DNA of 64,000 bases. Origin: Canna indica (lineage: Eukaryota; Streptophyta; Magnoliopsida; Zingiberales; Cannaceae). Where the stretch lies: NCBI GenBank assembly GCA_034359265.1, contig CP136890.1:78455501-78519500 (forward strand), given 5' to 3'. The notes under the pieces are model-generated. The model searched no databases and was not told the origin of the DNA. It saw nothing but the letters and a program-made list of their open reading frames with translations. Of this stretch, positions 10,300-22,039 are shown piece after piece (within the stretch, counting starts at the first letter, position 1; every line of letters starts with the position of its first letter). The position numbers were made by a program, and so were the translations under genes.

Positions 10300-11137
10300 A
10301 TCAAAACAAATTCAGAAGGATGACGAGTTATTATACTCTTTTCGACAACCAACTCTACAAAAGAGGGCACCTCCCGGCCACCAAGTGGATAGAGGCCGAG
10401 CCCCTGGCCTCAATTGCAACTGAGAAGGTTAAAAAGGTTCGTCTGGAAGAGGATCATATGCAGGCACAACATACCACACAGGCTCATCAGCGATAACGAC
10501 ACGTAATTAACAGATAAGCGGTTCAGAGAGTTTTGCTCGGACCTCAACATCCAACAGCTCATCTGTTTAGTGGAGCACCCACGGACTACTAGTCTAGTCG
10601 AGGTAGCTAACAAGGTCATTCTGACAAGACTCAAAAAGAAGCTTGACAAAGTCAATAGACATTGGGCCGAAGAGCTGCCCGAGGTGTTGTGGGGCTATAA
10701 CACAACCGCTCAATTATCCACTCACGAAACTCCCTACAAGCTCGTTTATGGAGTAGAGACCATGATCCTCGTCGAGATCGCAGAGCCCAGCCTCCGTAGA
10801 GAAAACTTCAATGAGCAAAGTGATTTGGAAACCCGACGGGCTGAGCTCAACCTTATTGAGGAAGAACGTGATCGAGCTCGCCAAAATCAGGGAAGAAGCC
10901 ATGAAACTCATGATAGCTCGGAAATACGACAAGCATGTCAAATTGAGGAATTTCAAAAAGGGATATCTAGTACTAAGGAAGATCAAACTCCAGAGAAAAC
11001 CAATCGGGGAAAGGAAGCTTGCCACGGACTGGGAAGGCTCGTACAGGGTCATCAAAGATATTGAAAAGGGAGCTTACAAAATCACCGAACTCTCCCAATA
11101 TGAACTCCCACGAACATGGAACACGGCCTCCATGTAG
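10300..11137 (+). pseudogene. Tat-type integrase
   Basis: The start resembles the region before the zinc-binding part (YKRGHLPATKW near 10355). A core fragment follows around 10480-10560, where the frame shifts. From 10570 one frame reads LKKKLDKVNRHWAEELPEVL and STHETPYKLVYGVE, the end of the integrase core. Another frame from 10811 gives RKYDKHVKLRNFKKGYLVLRKI, the C-terminal domain. The gene ends at 11137. At least two frameshifts make it non-functional. Confidence 0.85.
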
Positions 11138-11559
11138 CCTACTATAGCTAAGCACTCTCCCTTAAACTGCAAATGGTCGATGTACTCTTTTTTTCCTTCA
11201 TTGTGGTTTTCCCCGCAGGGTTTTCCTTTGAAAGGTTTTAACGAGGCACTACCAAGCGTAGGTCGAGTGCATCACTCGGTGGGACTTCACGTATTACTAT
11301 TTGACAGTTATTCAATAATACTGCTCCCTCTTTCCCCACATCTTTTTGTCTCTAGATTATTCACAGCTATTTCATTGCACACAACGAAGCAACTCCTACA
11401 ATCTCGCGATAGGTGCACCGCCCGACGACGATAATCACTACTATCCTGCGCGACGCATCAATCCTTCCCAGCCCCAAGTGCGGTCCCTTCCTCAACGCCA
11501 CCACTCCTCGGCCCCAGACACCACCACCGGGCCCAGAGCCCTCAATAACCCCTAGTGTG

Positions 11560-12180
11560 ATCTTTCCTTATGCTCCTGGCGAGCTCAGCTTGACACCAAG
11601 TGCAGTCCTCGGCCCTAAATGCGGCCTCCGTCTCTAATGAGACTGGCTCTCTCTAAATGAGCACGAACCCAGTCGTGATCTTGTCTTACGCTCCCCGCGA
11701 CCTCAGCTTGACCCTAGGCACAGTCCTCGGCCCTAAATGCAACCTCTAGCTCCAATGAGACCAGCTCGCTCTAAATGAGCACAACGACCCGAAGCGCGCT
11801 CCTCGCGAGCTCGGTTTAACACTAAGTCTGGTCCTTGACCTCATTCACGGTCATCTTCAGGCCTAGCGTCCTCAACGATAGTCACCGCCATCTTAAGGCC
11901 CAGTTCCCTCAATGACTCGAAGCGTGCTCCTCACTAGCTCGGTTTAACACAAAGTCTAGTCTTCAGCCTCAGTCTCCACCATCTTTGGGCCTAGCGCCCT
12001 CAATGACCTGCAGCGCGCTCCTCGTGAGTTTGGTTTAACACCAAGTCTAGCCCTCGGCCTCATTCGTCGCCATATCCATGCCCTATGCCCTCAATGATCC
12101 AAAGTGCACTCCTCACGAGCTTAGTTTAACACCGAGTTTGGTCCTCGGCCCTAGCGCCCCAGCGCCACTACTCTCGTCCC
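11560..12180. repeat. Imperfect tandem repeats in gypsy 3' non-coding region
   Basis: Copies of a GC-rich unit containing GGTTTAACACCAAGTCTGGT and GCGCTCCTCGCGAGCTC recur, with the GGTTTAAC block at about 11813, 11941, 12032 and 12124 (spacing roughly 90-130 bp). Shorter AAGTGCAGTCCTCGGCCCTA units precede them from 11560. No coding potential is seen. It lies between integrase and polypurine tract. Confidence 0.7.
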
Positions 12181-12455
12181 CTACGCCTCCACTCCCGAAC
12201 TCAAACAACTTCTAGGGGAATCGACAACTACCAAATAAGTAGCCTTAGCCTTAACTCCGCTTTTGGCAGGGATCCAAGTTCGACTCCGACAGAATCAGTC
12301 GACCACACAACATCGGCATCGTCTAGTATTGAGGCTAAGAGAAGGCCAGACATCACAATGAAAAGGCAAAAGCCGTAAAAAAGAATCATCATAGGAAGGA
12401 ATACACACATATATTAACAAACCCCCATAAAGGGGAGACATATATTCACGTACCC

Positions 12456-12865
12456 ACAGAGGGGAAGTGTAGAACATAGAAATAAGTTACTAAAATATAC
12501 AACAAAGAACGGCAATTAGAGGAAAAACACTCCACCACTATAGCAGTCTAGTCAACTCTGATATCACTAAGAGCGGGGAAGCCCGATCAGTTGGACTATA
12601 TTCACCCCCTGGCACTGCCAAATCTAATGCAAGGAGACCTGGAAGCAAAGCCAACTGCACAGCTAGGGCTTCCAGAAGGAGGCCCCCGTTTCATAAGCCC
12701 CGCAATGCGAACACACTACAGTCCGTCGGCCTCATGTCCCCAGCCATCTCGGTCGCCACAACTAGCCTCGCGCCTCCTACCTTCCTCATAAGCCCAACGG
12801 TGCGTACCCATGGCGATCTTCGATCTACTCACTACTAGCTCAAGGTTGATTCCCAAAGGAACGAA
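12456..12865 (+). repeat. Polypurine tract and start of a probable gypsy 3' LTR
   Basis: ACAGAGGGGAAG (12456-12467) is followed by TGTAGAACATAG, a plausible polypurine tract and LTR start. CACTA-2 inserted at 12866, and related-looking non-coding sequence resumes at 17334. I could not match an LTR end to the 5' remnant, so the LTR assignment is tentative. Confidence 0.45.
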
Positions 12866-13289
12866 CACTACTAGAATATATCACATCAGCCACGAGAATC
12901 ACCGACTGTCGCTTCGGCCGTCAGAATAATTCACGGCTTTACGTCGGCCATAGCAGCCATGGCTGATGTAACCAAATCAGCCTCGACTCGCATACGGCCA
13001 CATAGAGTCGTCTGTCATAGTTGATGGTGCGCAAGCGGCGCGAAATAAAATAAGTTATTAGCCATGTCTTAGCGAGGGCGCTAGAGCTGTTGGTGATATG
13101 AATAACCAAATCAGTCGTGGCTCGCATACGCCCGCATATAGCCATCGCTCATAGTTGATGGCGCGCACGGGACGCGAAATAAAATAAGTTATTAGCCACG
13201 GCTGGAAGCTGCCATTGCTTATTAATTAATGGCACGAACGCAGCCCACGAAAATTAAAACACTCTTCACCGATGACTGAGATAGCCGTC

Positions 13290-13670
13290 GGTGATAATAA
13301 AATTACAAATCCATGATGTTTCGACGGCTTGTGAGTCGTCGGTGAAAATCATTTTTATTTGCGTTCACGCCCGGCCCTTCCTCTTTCTTCCTCTTCTTCC
13401 TCTTTCTTCTCTACTCGTCGTTGTCGCCTATTCCTGCCGCCATCCATCTCTGCCAGTTGCCATCTGTCGCTACCTGTTGCCACCACCGTCAGTCGCCGTC
13501 GGTGATCCTCTCCCTTCCGGTAAGCATCTCCTCCTCTCTCGCCTATTGTCGTTGCCCTCCATGCATATCGCTGCCCTGCGCCGATGTCGACACGGTCGGC
13601 CCTCTCCGCGCCGGCGTCTACACGCCAACGCCATGATTTGGGGCCGATGGTAATCGGCCCCAATGCAAAT
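13290..13670 (+). other. Pyrimidine-rich leader region of CACTA-2
   Basis: TTCCTCTTTCTTCCTCTTC-like sequence followed by GC-rich CGCCGTCGG-type sequence, just inside the subterminal repeats. It opens a 120-codon frame on the plus strand, but the composition is low-complexity and matches the leader position of the other CACTA copies, so I do not call it a gene. Confidence 0.45.
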
Positions 13671-13949
13671 AGTAGCTGGCAGTGGTGCCGGCTACTGTTG
13701 ATGCATGATTAGGGTTAATTAAACCGTAATCAATTACTTTATTAGGGTGTAATTAACACCTAATCAAACTATGATTAGGGTAATCATAGTTTGATTAGGG
13801 TTTAATTAAATCCTATATATTTTTTTAATTTTTTATTGTTAATTAGGTAATTAGTTTGGTTAATATTAATTAATGGTTAATGTTGATTAGGGTTTAATTA
13901 TTTTTAGGTTAATTAATGAAATTAGTTTAATATTAATTAATAAGTATTA

Positions 13950-14150
13950 ATGGAATCGTCCATTGAGGACTCACGCCGAAATCATCCACTGTGGACTCGC
14001 GGTCAAATCGTCCAGTTTGGACTTGCGGTCAAATCATCCATGGTGGATTCGTGCCGAAATCGTCCACAATGGATAGACTCGTGCCAGAATCGTCCACTCT
14101 GGACTCGCGCGGAATCATCCACTATGGACTCACACCGGCATCCATAAATT
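13950..14150. repeat. 26-28-bp tandem array in CACTA-2
   Basis: Seven or so degenerate units of the form AATCGTCCACTGTGGACTCG with variable spacing. It is the inverted-strand equivalent of the CACTA-1 array and lies in the same place relative to the TNP2 gene. Confidence 0.8.
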
Positions 14151-14334
14151 TAGAAAAAAAATCAAGACGGGTTGATACGTTTCATGTACATATCGACGAG
14201 TCAAGTTTTAATTTTGCAAAACCTTAGATCCATTCGGGGGTTGTATGTTCGTGTAAACGAAGTTAATGATCTTTTATACAACGTACAACCCTTGAGTTGT
14301 CTTTCATTGGACAATTTGGGAACATAGTTATTTA

Positions 14335-14504
14335 TATTGCACTTAGTTTATTTTTTTTAGTCATTATTCATTTTTAATTTTTGGCTTGTATCTCTCTTGT
14401 TCTTCGATACGCGCCCAGATGATATGCGTATTCAGAGAATTGTAGAAAGATGCTGCCGAAATTTAGAATGAAGTTAATGATTAAAAGAAATACTAAGTGC
14501 AATA
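14335..14504. repeat. Hairpin upstream of TNP2 in CACTA-2
   Basis: Arms starting TATTGCACTTAGT and ending ACTAAGTGCAATA pair over much of their length around GATACGCGCCCAGATGATATGCGTATT. It is more decayed than the CACTA-1 hairpin but shares the central GATACGCGCCCAGATGATATGC sequence. Confidence 0.78.
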
Positions 14505-14586
14505 TGAATAACAGGAATCCCGAATGGAATAGGACCATCCCACCTAAAGACATTAATTAAAGATATTGCACACTTTTTGACAGAAC

Positions 14587-15489
14587 ATGTCGGGCGATCG
14601 AAGTTGGATGTACCGACGAATTCATCGTGGAGCTATAATAGACGAATTTCGAGTAGGCGTAACTTACTTCTTAAATTTTGCCTACTCGAATCAAAAATTC
14701 CTTAGTGGTGATAAAATTTGATGTCCGTGCCGAAAATGTTCGAACATAAGATTTTTGGATCGAAAAATTGTCACAATGCATCTGTATACAAAAGAATTCA
14801 CACCAAGATATTTTCTATGGAATTGTCACAGAGAGTCACGTCAAGTTGGGACGTCGAGCAATCCTGTTATCCAAACTCATGGTGAATCTTCTTCTATTGG
14901 TGTTTCTTCTTCCAATCCATCTAATCCCTATAGAACAATGATTTTGGATAGTCTTGGAGGATAAATCCATTTAAATGATAATATTGAGTCAGTTATTGAG
15001 ACGGTAGTGCCACCAGATACTACGACAGTTGAAGTCACTGAAGAACAACATGCGATACAGATTGAATTACCGAATAAGGAGACTGCAGAATTTTACGAGA
15101 TGTTGAAAGCTGCCGATGAACCTTTGTATAAGAATTATCTTAATTATACAAGATTTTCGACAATGACGCAACCCCTAAACATCAAGTCCGATTGTAATAT
15201 CAATGGATAGCGTTTGATCAAATTGCATGCTTTATCAATGGTATGCTACATCCAAATAACAAGTTTTAGCCAACTTTTTATAAGACAAAAAAGTTGATGA
15301 GGAACATTAGGGCTTGTGTATGAAAAGATACACGCGTGCCCAAATAACTACATTTTATATTATAAAGAAAATGCATAGTTAGAGCAATGTCTGGTATGTG
15401 AACATCCTCGTTACAATGAGAAGAAATTGATCCGACAAAAAAATATGGATTTATTATGGCGAGAGTTCACGTTTAAGTATATTTATTAA
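14587..15489 (+). pseudogene. TNP2-like transposase, truncated
   Basis: It starts at ATG 14587 with MSGDRSWMYRR and follows the same transposase-associated domain as CACTA-1. An in-frame TGA falls right before the CPCRKC cysteine cluster, a second stop after MILDSLGG, and more after 15207. It reaches EKIHACPNNYILYY and an EHPRYNEKKL segment, then stops at about 15489. The catalytic core and C-terminal half are missing; the Ptta gene begins directly after. Confidence 0.88.
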
Positions 15490-15538
15490 ATTAATATTAA
15501 TGTTAAATATTGATCAATAATAATATTTTTTTTTGCAG

Positions 15539-16598
15539 GCTCATTATACATGGCCGAAGGACCAGAACAGTTTTATTGAGGCTGCATGGGAGCGTGTTGA
15601 CCTCCTGCCACTCAAGTGTGACCAGACCATGATGAGACGGCTGGGGGCCACACATATAGGGCAGACTCGGGGACACGCCCCCGAGTGGATTCCTGGCCCT
15701 GTGTCGGACCAGCTCGTTGAGCGGTGGGACACACTTGAGTGGCAGGAGGTCTCCCGGACTGTGTCGAGAAATTACATGTCCGGGGGGGACAGCACGGGCG
15801 CGTGCCACACTGGTGGCTCCATCTCTTTTGTGATTCATGAGCGTCGTATGGTATGTATAATTTAATTATTTTTAATTAAATTATATATTAGGTATAATGA
15901 TATTAATGTATTTATTTTCTAGTGTAAGACGCGAGTGGCAGAGGACGGCACCGTCCAACGCCCGTCGATGATGGAGGTGTTTGAGCGCACCCACCGTCGT
16001 CGACGAGGAGCGGGGGATTACGTTGATTGTAGAGCCTCGATCATAATGGTAAGTATTTATATATGTCTATTTGATGTACATAATTTTTATTTATAGTTTA
16101 TATATATATATATAATATAAACACGTGTATGAAACTTACACGAGTACTGTGATCGAGCGTGGAGGCACACCGGAGGAGTTCGACGCAGGAGCTTGGGTGG
16201 AGGCTACAGGTGGCTGGGAGCACGATCGTGTTTATGGCTTTGTAGACAGTGGCCATGCACGCGCCGTGCTAGGGCCACTTGGGGCACCGACCCCTCCGGC
16301 TGCGGGTGAGCGGCCCTCGACATTCCAGGCGTAGGACTAGAGTCGGATTGCGGCCTTGGAGTCGGAGCTCACCCAGCAGAGACAGGCGATGGAGGAGCAG
16401 AGGCTGGCGATGGCTGAGCAGAGGTTGGCGATGGAGGAGCATAGACGGACGAATGAAGAGTTGTGACAGACGGTGCAGAGCATGCAGGCACTGCTCACTC
16501 AGATTGCGTCTCACTCTGGCCTTCTACCGATGATGTCGCAGCCGTCGTCCTCCTCGACCCAGTCGCTGTCGACTCCACCGCCTCCACCGCAACCGTGA
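15539..16598 (+). pseudogene. Ptta/En/Spm-type transposon protein (Transposase_24-like)
   Basis: Four-part gene as in CACTA-3 and CACTA-6. Exon 15539-15850 begins after TTTTGCAG with AHYTWPKDQNSF and ends at HERRM before GTATGT. Exon 15923-16048 contains VQRPSMMEVFERTHR. The next exon (about 16131) holds ERGGTPEEFDAGAWVEATGGW and HDRVYGFVDSGHARA, followed by a coiled-coil-like SELTQQRQAMEEQRLAMAEQ segment and a proline-rich end at 16598. Damage: the acceptor before the last exon reads TAT instead of TAG, and stops occur at 16332, 16338 and 16464. This family is the second gene of CACTA elements, probably a DNA-binding accessory; its exact role is not established from sequence. Confidence 0.85.
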
Positions 16599-17333
16599 GA
16601 TTTTGATTTATTGTATTTTGTTTATATTTTGATACTTGTTTGTATATGGATAGTTATTTATATACTTATGGTTATATATATATATGATATTTTGATAATT
16701 GTTTGCCTCTGGTTTGAGACTTAGATTGATGATATTTATGTAAAACTTGTATGTTTGATTTCAAATGCATGTGTATGATATTTTCTGATTGTAATATATA
16801 ATTGAAAATAAATTGTAATCTATAAATATTATTGTATACAAGAATTTATAAAATTTATATTTTTTTCAATTACAGGATATATCTTCAACCACGGCTTACC
16901 CACGGCCACCATCACTAAGTCATGGCTAAAGGCTTATCATAAATGACTGATGGCCTGGGCAACACCAAATATGACAGTTGCTAATAGTATCACCGACGGC
17001 CCTGGGTCGTGGCTAATGTGTTGGTATCAGTGACATCTGCATACGTCACTAAGCTGTGGCTAAAGGCATGGCCGATAGTCTAGGCAGCACCAAATATCAC
17101 GGTTGCTAATAGTATCATCGACGGCCACGGGCCGTGGCTAATGTGTTGGTATCAGTGACAGCCGCCTACAGTCGTCACTGATGTGTTAAAATCAACGACA
17201 ACGCCCACGGCTGTCACTGATGATTACTTGTGACGGTCGAGAGATGCCATCACAACTTATCTGAGACGCACACATCAGTGACAGCTTTTTGCCACGGCTT
17301 AAGCCGTCGGTGATGACGATAATTCTAGTAGTG

Positions 17334-18265
17334 GAAAACTCGCAGCACCTCCCACTCCATGCCGAAACTCATACATGCATGAAAAAGAAGAAGCAGTGGG
17401 CTTTTATAGACCTAAGAAGGGTCGCCCCCCTAGCGGCCATTGGCCACTACCCTACTAACGGAGCCATATCCTTCAACTGACAGCAAACACTTAAGTGCCT
17501 TGGAAACTGATAGCCAGATCTCCAAAGTCATAATTACTTCCTGTCTGAATTAAAGGTTGGACAGACGGCGAGCACACGAAATGGAGCTCCTTCCTCTACA
17601 CAATCGCCACATTAATTTACTGCATAAATTGAAGAGTCGAGAAGCAACAAAACCAATGCATACCGAGGTCTCCTATTGCAGCAAATAAACTAAAGAAGGA
17701 ACCCGATGAATGTTCACATGTCAGTCCGAGGTTAGAAGTCGGCGCACTACTAGAGCTCGACACGAAGTCCGACCAATCTCGGGGGATGTGGACTGGACTA
17801 GCACTTTGGATCCGACCGGATTAGACTCAGAAGCGCTCATGCTCATGAACTATACTCAAGTCAAGCCAAACACTACTTAGTCCAAAAGCTCCACCCGACC
17901 ATATAAAGATATTCATGTCATCGTTAATTATCAAACTTAAAATATATACCCAACATTATACCAAACTTCGTCTAAGTTCATTGATTCAAGGAACCTAATA
18001 TTGTTTGCATTGAATATATACTTTGACTACAAGACTCATGGCATGGGAACATAAGACTGAAATATGGTTGATCAAATTTCTGGAGAGGAATGTTGACCAA
18101 ATCGGTTTTAATTGTGACAGCAAAGTTGGTCCAAATCAAAGATTCGATCGGTCAAGTCAGATAAATATGGGTATATTAGTGTACATACGTCTTGTCATTG
18201 GATAAATTGGAATCATATATATCATGTGATAAGAAAGCAAAAGAGCTTATTATATAGAATAGAAC
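17334..18265. other. Non-coding repeat remnant after CACTA-2
   Basis: Continues the sequence interrupted at 12866, probably old LTR (TATAGACCTAAGAAGG and CCGACCAATCTCGGGGGATG-type segments). No gene or clear boundary is visible. From about 17900 it becomes AT-rich. Confidence 0.35.
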
Positions 18266-18479
18266 TTGTATGAGCGGTCTGCTCATATAAATTTGTATGA
18301 ATAAATTGCTCATCTTCCACCACATCAATTCAGCATGTATCCCGATGTAAAATTCAAGTTTGGGATACGTGCCCAGCAACAGCCTAGACTGCATCCCGAA
18401 TTTAATTTTGCATCGGGATACGTGTTGAATTGATGTGGCGGCAGATGGGAGATTTGTATGAGCAGGCTGCTCATACAAA
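18266..18479. repeat. Compound fold-back element (MITE-like)
   Basis: Two small palindromes, TTGTATGAGC..GCTCATATAA at 18266 and TTGTATGAGCAGGCTGCTCA at 18455, flank a larger inverted repeat whose arms contain CACATCAATTCAGCATGTAT and its complement (GTGTTGAATTGATGTGG), then CATCCCGAATTTAATTTTGC. The whole 214-bp unit can form a cruciform with hairpinned tips. No target duplication is clear. Confidence 0.7.
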
Positions 18480-19059
18480 TTTTCTCCTGTTATATATCAG
18501 ATAATATGATATTAATTGATGTTATATTGTTACCAAGTCAAATTAATTTATTATCTGAATATATAATTTGACTCGAGATGGTCTTCTCACTTCCAATGAT
18601 GATGACTCAGTTGTTTACTGTCGCACAAAAAAACAAAACGCCATGCTTTAAATTCTGACCATTCACATGTGCTAGTTTTAAATTCTAAATTGGCTGTGCA
18701 TTCACATGTGCTTCTGACCATAATCACATCCTTTTCTCAATTTAGGACTTGCGATTATAATAGTAATAGTAATAACAACAACATTGGAACTGACTTCCTT
18801 GTTTACTTTAAAACTAGAGTTAATATATGCAACGGAGAAAAAGATTAATTAGGCATCGAGTGGTTATGAGATTCATTCTCATAGTAACTGGACTAGGTTG
18901 TCTCGGTAGAATCGGTGGGACGAGGTCGAATCGATGTCGGGCCCAATCGACACCTGCAAAAGTGTCTCATCATAGTTGGATCCTCAAAAACACCCTTCAG
19001 TGATTATGTTAGTAAGAATCCACGAAGTGGAGATGAGAGACATGCTCATCTTACCTAAA
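18480..19059. other. No feature recognised
   Basis: Mixed AT-rich sequence, with a short more GC-rich stretch near 18900-18960 (GTCGGGCCCAATCGACAC). No open frame with recognisable content and no clear repeat ends. Confidence 0.4.
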
Positions 19060-19914
19060 TAAGCAAGTGGATGGTGTCTCCAACGGCGTCTTTACGACCT
19101 ATGTAATATATCTGCAATGGTGTCTTTACAATCGCTTGGGCCGTTTCTAACAAGTGGATGATGCGAGCGCGGCGCGCAAAGAAAATAATTTATCTGCAAC
19201 GGCTTACTGAAGGCCGCGTCGGCCGTTGCTAATAATATTATCACATTAGCAATAACTTACTTATAGTTTCTGTACTCGTTGCTCTTTAGTCGATGGCACG
19301 ATCGCGGCGCGAAAATAAAATACTTATAAGCAATGACTTTGCATAGGACGAGCGGTCGTCACTGATTATATGTATTTATTAGCAATGGCTTTACAATGTA
19401 TAAGTGAGTCATTACTGATAAGTTTATTTAAGTCGTGATCGCGCCCAACCCCTTTCTTCCCCGCTTCTTTCTTCCTTCTTCATTCTTTGTCGATGTCGCC
19501 GACACCTACTGCCGAGTCTTCGCCCGCCGACGCCGCCCACCGCGTCCTTCCATGTCGAACCATTTCCAAGTATTATCAGTTCCCCCCTTTTCTTCTCCTT
19601 TACTAGGGTCGTCCGAAACCTTAAACCTTAGGGTTTCGGCCGACCGCCGAACGTCGGACCAATGTACAGTGTCCAATGTCGGACACTGGACGCCGACATC
19701 AGATTCCACAGTGGACTTCGGTGTCGGAACACCGTTGGTTAGGGCTTTATTAAACCTTAATCAAAAGTTTATTATGGTGTAATTAAACCCTAATAAAATA
19801 TAACATGTACTTTGGCCTTTGGCCTTCGTCTCAATTGTGACTCGTACTTTCATTTGTCTCAATTGTGTACATATGCTAGCCCCGTTAGTTTAACGACGTG
19901 GTATGCTGATCTAG

Positions 19915-20650
19915 GTGACCTTCTTCAGATGCGGCGGAGTGTACCTGGGCATGGCGGCCAGTCATGTGGTTATGGATGGTCGACATAGCTCGAGGAGAGC
20001 CCAGAATCGTGTTGTCCCTCGACCGCACTCACCTCCGCGCACTCACCAAGGCATCATCCCTCCACCACCCCCGCTGTGGCTCCTGTTTCTGCCCTTCTTT
20101 AGATATCTAAGGACCAGTTGACGTCGCTCAAGAACGGCGGTGGCGGAACGAGGCGCGTCTCCTCCTTCGAAGCAATCGCCGCGTACGCGTGGCGGTGCTC
20201 TTGCAAGGCGCGTAAGCTCGAAGCGAATCAAGTGAAGAGGCTTCAAGTGGTCGTCGACATTCGCGATCGCGTCAAGCCGCCGCTTCCTTCGGGCTACTTC
20301 GGGAACGCCATTGTTTGGACCTACGTGGCCGCAGTGGCCGGCGAGATTCTCTCAGCTCCGTTGCCTTTGATCGTCCGAAAAATACGTGAAGCGATTGCTC
20401 GTGTGGACGACGAGTATGTGAGGTCAGCCATCGACGCCTTGGAGTTGAAGGGTGACGCGACGGAGTTTTTCTTTAGTGGGGAGCAGATTACGCAGAATGA
20501 TTTATTGGTTAACAGCTGGAGCAATCTACCAATGTCGAGTGCAGATTTTGGATGGGGGAAGCCGGCGTTCATGGGGAGGTCGGGTGCCTCGACAAAGTCG
20601 GAGAGGCGGCTGTCGGTGGCCTCTAGTAGCTCCAAGGAAGAGCTGACGCC
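19915..20650 (+). pseudogene. BAHD acyltransferase fragment (hydroxycinnamoyltransferase-like) captured by CACTA-3
   Basis: Right after a splice acceptor (GATCTAG, ending 19914) the frame reads TFFRCGGVYLGMAASHVVMDG, which contains the BAHD catalytic HxxxD motif (HVVMD). BAHD genes have a conserved intron at just this point, so the piece begins at exon 2 and was copied from genomic DNA. A frame change follows. From 20118 it continues with FEAIAAYAWRCSCKARKLEA, LPSGYFGNAI, VRKIREAIARVDDEYVRSAI and SADFGWGKPAFMG, the DFGWG structural motif. It then diverges. The likely parent is in the hydroxycinnamoyl (shikimate or spermidine) transferase group, which works in phenylpropanoid conjugate synthesis in the cytosol. 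Exon 1 and the C-terminus are absent, so no enzyme is expected. Confidence 0.88.
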
Positions 20651-21130
20651 AGTGAGACGGAGAGAGGAGAGCTTGGTGGGACGGGAGGCGAGGATGTGGA
20701 AGAGCCGATCAGATGGAGAACGGATACACGAACACATTTGGGTTAAGGAGTAGTGGAAGATTCAGGTCGTCGAGGAAGGGGAAGAAGAGCAACTCGGAGA
20801 AGCCGGCAAAGCAGTCGAAAAGAGGACTCGGGGTGGGGAGGACTCGAAGGGCGGCACAAGCTCCGAGATTTCCAAGAGGAGGTTACAGGTCTTCACAAGC
20901 TGGTCGGCGACCACCGCCTCAGTGCAGCAGAGGAGAAGCCCAAGGAACCGGGTGTTACCAGTGAAGAGAGAGAGAGTTATCAGAGATTGGCAAGGAAGGG
21001 GTGGCGGCGGCGATCGAGGGGAGAGCAGCGGCAGCAGCGTTTGAGAGAGAGATACGTGGGGCTTACTTTTAAAATATTAAAAAAAAAAGTGGAATTCAAT
21101 TTTAATAACACTGAGACATTACATGAAGAC
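20651..21130 (+). other. Purine-rich sequence of unknown origin inside CACTA-3
   Basis: It is continuous with the BAHD frame to 20753, but the composition changes to AG- and G-rich (GAAGGGGAAGAAGAG, GTGGCGGCGGCGATCGAGG). Frames here are open but resemble nothing I recognise. It may be a second captured piece or promoter-like filler. Confidence 0.4.
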
Positions 21131-21685
21131 TGAATTAATAGTTGAATAAAAAATTAGTTTTTTATATAGATTAGCATGTCACATCGTCATTTCAACGGGT
21201 GTCTGACGAAAATTAAATGACAGACCACAATTGAAATAAATATCTTAGTATATACATAATTGAGATAAATGAAAGTCCAAGTCACAATTCAGACAAAGGC
21301 CAAAGTATTTTTCCTTTTATTAAATCATAATCAAAAGTTTATTAGGGTTTAATTAAATCCTAATAAAATTTGATTAGACATTTAATAATCTATGTTAATT
21401 GTTTACTGTTTAGATTAATTTTTCATATTTTAGGTTAATTTTTCATGTTTATATTAATCTAGGTTAAATGTTTAATGTTTAGATTAATTTTCATGTTTAG
21501 ATTAATGTAGGTTAATATTTAATATTTTTTAGGTTAAATATTTAATGTTGATATTAATGATTTAGATTATAATGTTTAATGTTTTTTTAATGTTAATTAG
21601 ATTTAGATTTAGTTTTAGGTTATATTTGTTAATTAATTTTAGTTAGATTAATTTTAATGTTAATCTTTAGATTTAAATTAATTAG

Positions 21686-21775
21686 AATCGTCCACTTTGG
21701 ACTCGCGCCGTAATCGTCCAATTTGGACTTGTGTCAGAATCGTCCACCTTAGACTTGAACCGACATCCACAAATT
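21686..21775. repeat. Degraded tandem array in CACTA-3
   Basis: About three units of AATCGTCCACTTTGGACTCG type, then the same conserved downstream leader found in CACTA-1 and CACTA-2 (GACGAGTTGATACGTTTCACG; GTTCGTGTAAACGAAGT). Confidence 0.75.
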
Positions 21776-22039
21776 TAGAAAATAAATTAATCGTGACGAG
21801 TTGATACGTTTCACGTACGCATCAACAAGTCAGATATGATTTAGCAAAATCTTAGATCCGTTCGATGGTACGTTGTATGTTCGTGTAAACGAAGTAGATA
21901 ATCTTTTATACGACATACAATCCTTGAATTGTCCTTAATTGGACAATTTGAAAATATAGTTATTTGTATTGCACTTAGTTTTTCTTTTAACTGTTAACTC
22001 ATTCATAAATTTTTAAAAACATTTGTCCAAATATCCTTC

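Larger units (their letters stand above)
4926..12467 (+). mobile_element. Degenerate Tat-type Ty3/gypsy retrotransposon
   Basis: The order gag, protease, RT, RNase H, integrase is recognisable over 7 kb, with a primer binding site near 5193 and a polypurine tract near 12456-12467. A possible piece of 5' LTR is 4926-5190. Long GC-rich 3' non-coding sequence with tandem repeats (11200-12180) follows the integrase, as is common in Tat elements. All genes carry stops and frameshifts, and part of the RT is replaced by a truncated copia element (7740-9350). CACTA-2 inserted just beyond its 3' end, at 12866. Confidence 0.85.
12866..17333 (+). mobile_element. CACTA-2: complete CACTA element with 3-bp target duplication
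   Basis: The 4,468-bp element begins CACTACTAGAATA and ends TATTCTAGTAGTG-like (ATTCTAGTAGTG). It is flanked on both sides by GAA (12863-12865 and 17334-17336), the 3-bp duplication expected for CACTA. Subterminal CACGGCT/AGCCGTGG-type repeats fill about 12890-13340 and 16890-17310. Inside are a leader, the tandem array, a hairpin, a truncated TNP2 gene and a Ptta-type gene. The catalytic part of TNP2 is deleted, so it could move only with help from another copy. Confidence 0.93.

Noticed and set aside
4926..12467. Endogenous pararetrovirus or other integrated virus
   Set aside because: Gene order and PBS fit a Tat-type gypsy element; no movement protein or pararetroviral coat motif seen.
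13291..13663. Overlapping open frames of 120 and 102 codons on opposite strands
   Set aside because: Low-complexity pyrimidine- and GC-rich leader of CACTA-2; no protein family recognisable on either strand.
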